From contig NW_006920411.1 of assembly GCF_000344685.1 (NCBI RefSeq), forward strand, positions 1,038,129-1,102,128: DNA of 64,000 nucleotides, in the 5' to 3' direction. Within the stretch, counting starts at the first letter, position 1. Each line of letters opens with the position of its first letter. The stretch is from Gloeophyllum trabeum ATCC 11539. Lineage: Eukaryota > Basidiomycota > Agaricomycetes > Gloeophyllales > Gloeophyllaceae. Shown piece by piece: positions 57,956 through 64,000 of this stretch. Made by a program: the position numbers and the translations under genes. The notes under the pieces were generated by a model. That model made no database searches and was not told where the DNA came from. It worked only from the letters and a program-made list of their open reading frames with translations.

Positions 57956-59349
57956 TCATGGGGTCGGGAAAGGGGCCGCGGGCGGGACCGCCGAAACACT
58001 CGGCGGTCTGTGCAAAGAGCCCATGAACGACCGCCTGCAAAGCAGGATTAGTCGGCCTAAAATATCGATACTTTGACCTTGCTCGCTTACCGATTCAAAA
58101 CAAGCCCCTTCAGCGCTCGGATTTCGCGCTTGACCTCCTCTTCTTCCGTGTTTCCCTCAGCACCCCCGACGCCATAACCGGAGCCTCGCAAGAACGTCGA
58201 CGAGGCGTAGGTCTGTGTCGTCAGGTACCCAGTGAAGTCAACAAGCGCTTGGTGTGTGTGCTGGTAGCGAGGAAACTGTGGAGGAGAGGGTAAAGAGGAC
58301 TGCAAAGTGGAGAGACCGCTGACTAGCGAGGATGGTTGGGGAGGTGGGGGCGGGTTGAACGACCAGGTGCAGGATTCGGGGTGGGAAGGGTCGGAAGGCA
58401 CGAAAGGTGATGATGATATGAGCATCTGCCATATTTTCTCCTGTAACACATGCGCGCGTCAGGTTCGGCAACTTGGGGTTTGGGAACGTACACACCTGGT
58501 ATGTAACACCCTCTGGCGTGTCTAGCCAGGGTATCTTGCCACGCAGGCGTTCGAACAACGTTTGCGCTGTCGGCTCCTTTCCCTCTGCAGTGAACTCAGC
58601 GAGCGCGCATCGTAACAGAGTGTATCTTGGCACGTCGTCCAAACGATCTTCACAGACAGTCAGAATATCGTCGATGGTTCGGCAGACCCTGTATTCGGGA
58701 GGCTCCTTGAATGGATCTGAACGAGGAATGTCGGCATAAGATTCCTTCTGGGTGTCTTTCAGTGTCTCCAGAGACTTGTTCAACCGCAGTACGAGATCCT
58801 TCTGTTGCCTCCGCAGAGCATGTCGGGCTTGGTATGTAAGCGCTAGACGCGGTAGGATGAATCGCTGCAGGTAGACTCAGCGGGACGGGTGTATGGTGCG
58901 TTAACACTGCTTTGCGTACGTAGAACACCAGTAGGAGGACAGCAGAACCTCCGGCCACCCACGTAGATATCCTAAGGATTCCGGCAAGGAGGTCGGGAAG
59001 ACGTGACGGAGGGGGCTGGGGGTACGTCCGAGGGGGGACTTGCGGGACTTGCACTTGAGAGGGCTTGTGCCCTTCGTCAGTTGCAAAGACCTCTGCATCA
59101 CGATGCCCTCACCAGTTCACGAAGGAGCCCGTCGATCTCGGGTTCCGTCAACCCTTTCTCTGTCAGAAATCTGCGCTTCGCCAATATATCTTCATTCTTG
59201 ATTTGTGGGGACAACAAGAACGTCCGAGCCCGCGCGAGGAGTTCATTTCTCTCCAAACCCGACTGTGCTGGACCCGATGGCGACGCTGGTACCCCCGATG
59301 AGCTCTCTATCTTGCTGCTGGGCGGTGGTTGAGTGTCCTCACCAGACAT
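57956..59349 (-). CDS. PEX14: Peroxisomal membrane docking protein Pex14
   Basis: Docking subunit for the Pex5/Pex7 import receptors on the peroxisome. Exons: 59349-59113, 59063-58920, 58864-58496, 58440-58091, 58034-57956, giving 392 aa. The conserved N-terminal Pex5-binding domain is clear: ELLARARTFLLSPQIKNED, ILAKRRFLTEKGL, TEPEIDGLLREL. A Pro-rich linker (VPQVPPRTYPQPPPSR) precedes the membrane segment STWVAGGSAVLLLVFYRFILP. A coiled coil follows (ALRRQQKDLVLRLNKSLETLKD) and then a Pro/Ser-rich C-terminal part. The acceptor of intron 1 was chosen by phase (REL|PSQVQVP). The last exon reads NRRSFMGSLHRPPS and stops at 57956. A second frame stays open for about 80 further codons over the same DNA, so an alternative last exon is possible. 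Confidence 0.92.
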
Positions 59350-59554
59350 GGAGTTAATGACGGAATTCGGACGCGAGTCCGGCTTTCGGCCAATATGCGT
59401 AAGGTATCGCGCAGCACTGATAACCGCTGCGCAATGCGCAATGCCGGCGGCCTCACATAAGATAAAGCACCATGGCCATGGGGATATCTATTTCGACACT
59501 CATTTCCCTCGAAGTTGACGCACGCCAGCGTCGACGCCAGGAAGAAGACCAACA

Positions 59555-62500
59555 ATGGAGGCGAAGTCGAGTCCCTTCTTGGGCAAGACCGAGGAGGAAA
59601 CGCTTCCGTTTTCTACTCAAACTCCCATTCGCCGGAGGAATGCTTACACCCGCTCGTTAGTGAAATGTGCTTTGGTGCTAACCGGCTTGTGGGCTGCTAG
59701 GGGCTTCCTACTGGGTGGAAGGGACGCGCGCCGGCCGCATTTCGCAGATGTTCATGGAGATCCCTGGGCAATCAGCGGATTTGGCGCACCCGGGCCTCTC
59801 AAACATCATCATCAGCCCCCGCTGAAGGGTGAAGCGGCGGAGAAGCTGTTCCTGTGCGTAATGATACCATCTGCGTCCGTCCGAGGCTCACCGCCATAAT
59901 AGCTCTGTGCCTAACAATGAGAGTGCATTAGCCGCCTCGCGCACATACGCCACCCATCCTCATCTTGCGGGGTCTGTGGAGGACTTTGAGGATGCGAAGG
60001 TTATCCTAGAGCTCTTCCAGACGGAGTTTGGCATCCCTCCTCCCGAGGACGAGCCCATCTTCTCTGCCGGTACCCCAGAGTCGCGGCACGCCACCTTACA
60101 CATCCCTCATTACAAGAAGCCGAAGGCCTGGATTGACGTATACTACCCGGTCATGAACACCCCTCTCGACCACAGTCTGCAGATCTTCAATGCGGATGGA
60201 GAAAGCATCTGGGATGCCAACCTTGAAGAAGACGGCGACGAAGGAGACCCAGACGCCGCGAAATATAAGGATGCCGTCCCAGCCTGGCACGGTCTCAGCC
60301 GCGGGGGTGAGGTGGAAGGCCACCTGATCTACGCTAACTATGGTACCAAGGAAGACTACGACAAGCTAGTTGAGGCGGGTGTCAACTTCACTGGGAAAAT
60401 TGTCCTCGCTCGCTACGGAGCCATCTTCCGCGGCCTCAAGGTATGAGCTTGCCAGCTGTGCGTTATCATTTGACTATAATATACGTTAGATCAAAGGCGC
60501 TGAGGACCTAGGTGCAGCAGGGGTCCTCATCTACTCAGACCCTCGCGACGATGGCTTTGTTACAGCAGAGAACGGCTACGACGCATACCCCGCTGGTCCC
60601 GCTCGTAATCCGACCGCTGTGCAGCGCGGATCCGTGCAGTATATTTCTGTCTACTCTGGTGACCCCAGCACACCTGGGTACCCCGCATACGAGAACGCTC
60701 CAAGGACTGAAGGAAGTAATATCCCGAAGATCCCCAGTCTGCCGATCTCTTGGGCGAACGCTGTTCGTTTGCTCGAAGAAATCGGTGGTGTCGACGAAGG
60801 TAGGAAGCTAGACGGTAAGACCAGTAGAACCACTGTTAAGCTCGTCAACCATGGTAAGCGGTTCTACGAATGTTATTTATAGCATGCTAACCAGATCGCG
60901 ATTGCAGTGGACGACAAAATCACCCCTATATGGAACACGCTGGCTGTCATCCCCGGTCATGTTAGCTCTGAAGTAGTCTTGGTAGGATGTCATCGTGACG
61001 GTATGGGAATATGCTGCCCACGACACGGAACTCTATATTTACACCTCCACCACAGCCTGGGTTATGGGCGCTGTCGACCCTGTCTCTGGCACTGTCTCTA
61101 TTCATGAGATTGTCAAAGGCTTCGGAGAGCTGATTCGAAACGGATGGAGGCCTCTTCGCACTATCGTATTCGCGAGCTGGGATGCTGAAGAGGTACATAC
61201 TCTTCCGATGCTTGGTATAGGGGATTGTGCTGAACTGCGTCACAGTATGGCCTCATTGGCAGTACAGAATGGGCCGAAGATTTCGCTGAATGGCTCCCCG
61301 AGCATGTTGTGTCGTACCTCAATCTAGGTAAGCAATTCATACTGGTTATTTACTTGGGTTAATCTCGCCGACATTTATCTATTGTAGACGTCTCTGTCGC
61401 GGGCTCGCGGTGGCAGGCATCCGCCTCTCCTTCTTTGGCTGATCTTATCAAGAAGACTGCCAAGGACATCACGCACCCTACTGACCCTCAGCGTACCCTC
61501 TGGGACGCGACCACCGATAACGGTCCGTTTGAAGGTGAAGCGGATGCGGAGTTCACGAAGATGTATGAATCTGAACAGAGCACCCGGGAGAAATATCAGA
61601 CTGGGATTAGCCCTCTTGGGTCAGGAAGCGACTTCACTGCCTTCCTGCAGCATCTGGGGGTTAGTAGGTCGTCCAAAGCCTTGGAAAACTCGACTGACCC
61701 GGCTATAGATCGCAAGCTCTGATCAGGGCTTTGGATTCACACCATCTGATGCCGTGTATCACTATCATTCTATTTATGATTCTCAGAGGTATCAAGAAGT
61801 GTATGCCGACCCTGGCTTCCACCGCCACGTACGTGAATTCTTCGGGTGCTTCAATGATATAGCATACGAATGGTTCTCTCTAGGTTGCCGTTGCGAAAAG
61901 TCTTGGTCTCTTGACTCTACGTCTCGCTGATGCAATCATTCTACCTCTGAACACAACCCAGTATGCATTCGAACTAGACAGTTATCTGGATATGTGAGTC
62001 ATTCTGTGCTGTACAAGTTACGTCTTTAACGCCCGGTGTCAGTGTCGAAGAGCAAGCTTCCCAGGCGTCCTTGGACACTCCGGACTTTTCTGGCTTACGC
62101 GCCTCCATACGGAGGTTGCAGTCCGTCAGTCTGGAGTTAGATAAGGAGAAGATTGAAGCCGAAGAGGAGTTCAAGAACTTACTCGATGAGATCCGCAAGA
62201 AGCCTGCCTTCCTGAAGAGGATCATCCGCTGGCTCAAGAAGGTTTTCCGTCATCACCGCCATCACCATCATGACGATGACTTGTCGTCGGAAGATGAGAG
62301 TCTCAGGTTTGCGCACGACCTACTTGCCGCGTACGGTGAACCTCCCCGGCACCACCACAGGCCTACTCTGGGTCCCCTTCCCCCTCACGCCTGTGCTGAA
62401 CATAAGCTTGGCCGTCCTCCGCGCCACCCTGATGCAGGATTCCCACATCCACATGGTTTCCCTATTCGGAAGTTTATCCAGGCAGCGAAGAGAATTCAAA

Positions 62501-62846
62501 AGATAAACAAGAAGTTGAGTTCGTTCGAGAGAGGTGTGTATCATCTGCAGCTCTCTCGGAATTGGTCTCAAGTTTGGTCACCAGGCTTCATCTCGGAGGA
62601 AGGCATCAAGGATAGAGAATGGTACAGACATCTTGGTGTCGCGCCTGGAAAGTGGTTGGGTAAGTCGCTTGGTCCACAAACCTCTTAGCACGGCCTTACA
62701 GAAGAATATTTTCAGGCTACGGCGCAACCACCTTGCCAGCCCTGACAGAAGCCATCACTATTGACAAGGACGTGGCCCTTGCAGAACACGAAGTATCTCG
62801 TCTGGTAAACGTGGTTGAGGGCCTGGCTACGTCATTGCAGAGCTGA
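59555..62846 (+). CDS. Vacuolar M28 Zn peptidase, glutamate carboxypeptidase II/Vps70-like
   Basis: Type II membrane exopeptidase of the transferrin-receptor/GCPII group; yeast Vps70 is a vacuolar-sorting relative. Exons: 59555-59853, 59903-60440, 60490-60853, 60908-61000, 61056-61192, 61246-61327, 61388-61659, 61709-61828, 61884-61993, 62043-62659, 62716-62846, giving 920 aa. A membrane segment lies near residue 40 (LVKCALVLTGLWAARGFLLG). Protease-associated domain: IVLARYGAIFRGLK|IKGAEDLGAAGVLIYSDP. All five metal ligands are present: His in VGCHRDAW, Asp in GAVDP, Glu in SWDAEE, Asp in LNLDVSVAG, His in YHYHSIYD. The dimerization domain ends GYGATTLPALTEAI and carries a His-rich insert (HHRHHHHDDD) near residue 745. 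It is probably active because all ligands are kept; the substrate is unknown. Confidence 0.93.
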
Positions 62847-63169
62847 GCGAGGATCTCTTGATGACAAGCAAATAATCAAATAGCTTATGTATGCATTGAT
62901 TGTACGCGCATCTGCAGCAGGCAGTCATACTTCTGTGCTGTACACTCCGTTAGGTGCATATTACAGCTTTCCAACGCCACTGTCCTATTTGACCGGCTTC
63001 GGCGATTCAACGAACTGTATGCTGTCCCCGATGCGTGTTATGTCGGAGCTGTTGTCGGATCCTGAACTTATGCCTCCATCACTTAACGAGATGGAAGGAC
63101 GACTCTGTTCAGAACTGTCCATGGGAGACACCTGAGTATGAATCAATAATCCATTCACATTTTCGGAAC
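62847..63169. other. Convergent intergenic region
   Basis: About 320 bp between the 3' ends of the peptidase gene and the DUF6534-like gene. Nothing recognised. Confidence 0.4.
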
Positions 63170-64000
63170 CTAGTCGGACGATACCTCACTAATAGAGCAC
63201 CTTTCGACAATGGTGCGTTCCTGATCCCAATTCCATTCCGTGAGGGATGTCCTTCCTAAATCCGTCGACTTCATCCTGGTACGCAGCTGTACCCTGGAGG
63301 CAAGGCTGCGGAGTATTCCCAAAGCATAGAATTTGCCTGTGGAGAGTACGAAAAGAAGAACTAATTGGTAGTTCGCAGCCTGCAACGAAGAGACGCATAT
63401 GGTCAGAATTGCGATGATCCACTCTATCACTCGGAGGGTGCACTTACTGGCCGAGCATGATAGATGCACACAGCAATCAACATGGATACAAATGGGACGG
63501 CAGCGGACTCCCAGGCGATGCCGATGATGTGCCTCAAGGTCTTGTCTAGATAGCTGAGCCCGGTCTTGGACCGCCAGAGGAAGATTGATACTATACAAGA
63601 TCGTCAATTAGTATATAACAGATCAAGCATACCCGTACTTGCATATCGTCGTGACAATGGAGTCAAGGGCTACCAAATGCATTGAGATGTTATCCATTTA
63701 AGGTAGGATATCTGAGCACGTACCGAGAGATCCGAATATCCAGTACGAAAATGCAAACTTAGCCTATATAATGGTTAGCAGCATGCGTCATCAGAACCAA
63801 GGTTCTGAGCGTCACCGATGGCATATTCCTGGTCCTCGCCCGCAGAGGCTGCATAAACTCGAATTGAGGTGCATAATCCATGATCAGGGAGAATCTACGC
63901 ACATCTTCCACTGTGACGTCGCCCGTAGCTTTTCCTACCTCAATGGCCTAAGCCAGAACTAGTGTATAGTAGGCCTTGAGAAGTGGTACGAGTAACATAC
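63170..64000 (-). CDS. DUF6534-like multi-pass membrane protein, 3' part
   Basis: The gene continues past the right edge; an intron begins exactly at 64000 (GTATGT). Exons seen: 63947-63903, 63763-63724, 63669-63643, 63590-63448, 63379-63170, 154 codons. Hydrophobic segments: FAFSYWIFGSLALDSIVTTILSIFLW, then the family-like WRSKTGLSYLDKTLRHII. AWESAAVPFVSMLIAVCIYHA and YQLVLLFVLSTGKFYALGIL follow. The order of helices and the short SKTG/GKxYALxxL motifs resemble the mushroom-expanded DUF6534 family, function unknown. One intron is GC-AG: the donor at 63642 is AT|GCAAGT, and only this choice keeps the hydrophobic frame. The 27-nt exon before it is a micro-exon. The C-terminus is hydrophilic and acidic. 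Confidence 0.75.

Overview
The window is nuclear DNA of a filamentous basidiomycete, most likely an Agaricomycete (mushroom-forming fungus). Genes are dense and split by many 45-70-nt GT-AG introns; I placed about 115. Protein types fit this group: F-box proteins, a DUF6534-like membrane protein, an SKN1/KRE6 glucan protein, haspin and PEX14. Coding models were built by reading both strands and joining exons in phase, without transcripts or database searches. Exon lists are therefore predictions, best supported where a conserved motif crosses the junction.

Layout. 0.0-2.2 kb: 5' end of splicing factor SF3A3 (minus), divergent from the DEAD-box helicase eIF4A3/FAL1. 2.2-6.5 kb: a gene-poor stretch hiding a six-exon, 76-residue cysteine-rich gene, then SF3B6. 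6.6-7.0 kb: a Tc1/mariner-type MITE. 7.5-13.3 kb: LCL2, a coiled-coil protein, a Ser/Thr-rich membrane protein and a mitochondrial enoyl-CoA hydratase. 13.4-28.5 kb: SEC10 and RIX1 (divergent), an RRN11-like factor and a Laa2-like protein (divergent), an F-box protein, a four-finger C2H2 protein and a USP36-type deubiquitinase. 28.6-39 kb: a mitochondrial PP2C phosphatase, a basic disordered protein, haspin and a CASTOR-like ACT protein. 39-45 kb: gene-poor, with one hypothetical gene. 45-54 kb: a membrane SDR, a large disordered protein and SKN1/KRE6. 54.3-56.5 kb: two nested inverted-repeat transposons around a 710-N assembly gap. 58-64 kb: PEX14, a vacuolar M28 peptidase and the 3' part of a DUF6534-like protein.

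Most genes are housekeeping: RNA splicing and the exon junction complex (SF3A3, eIF4A3, SF3B6), ribosome biogenesis and Pol I (RIX1, RRN11-like, possibly the USP), secretion and cell wall (SEC10, Laa2-like, SKN1/KRE6, Ser/Thr-rich protein), mitochondria (enoyl-CoA hydratase, PP2C), peroxisome and vacuole (PEX14, M28 peptidase). No bacterial-type operon, CRISPR array, rRNA or convincing tRNA was seen. The most notable items are the hidden cysteine-rich gene, the nested transposons with palindromic GTCCGGAC arrays, the duplicated flanks of the gap, and the recurrent non-consensus 5' splice sites (C at +3, and two GC-AG introns).
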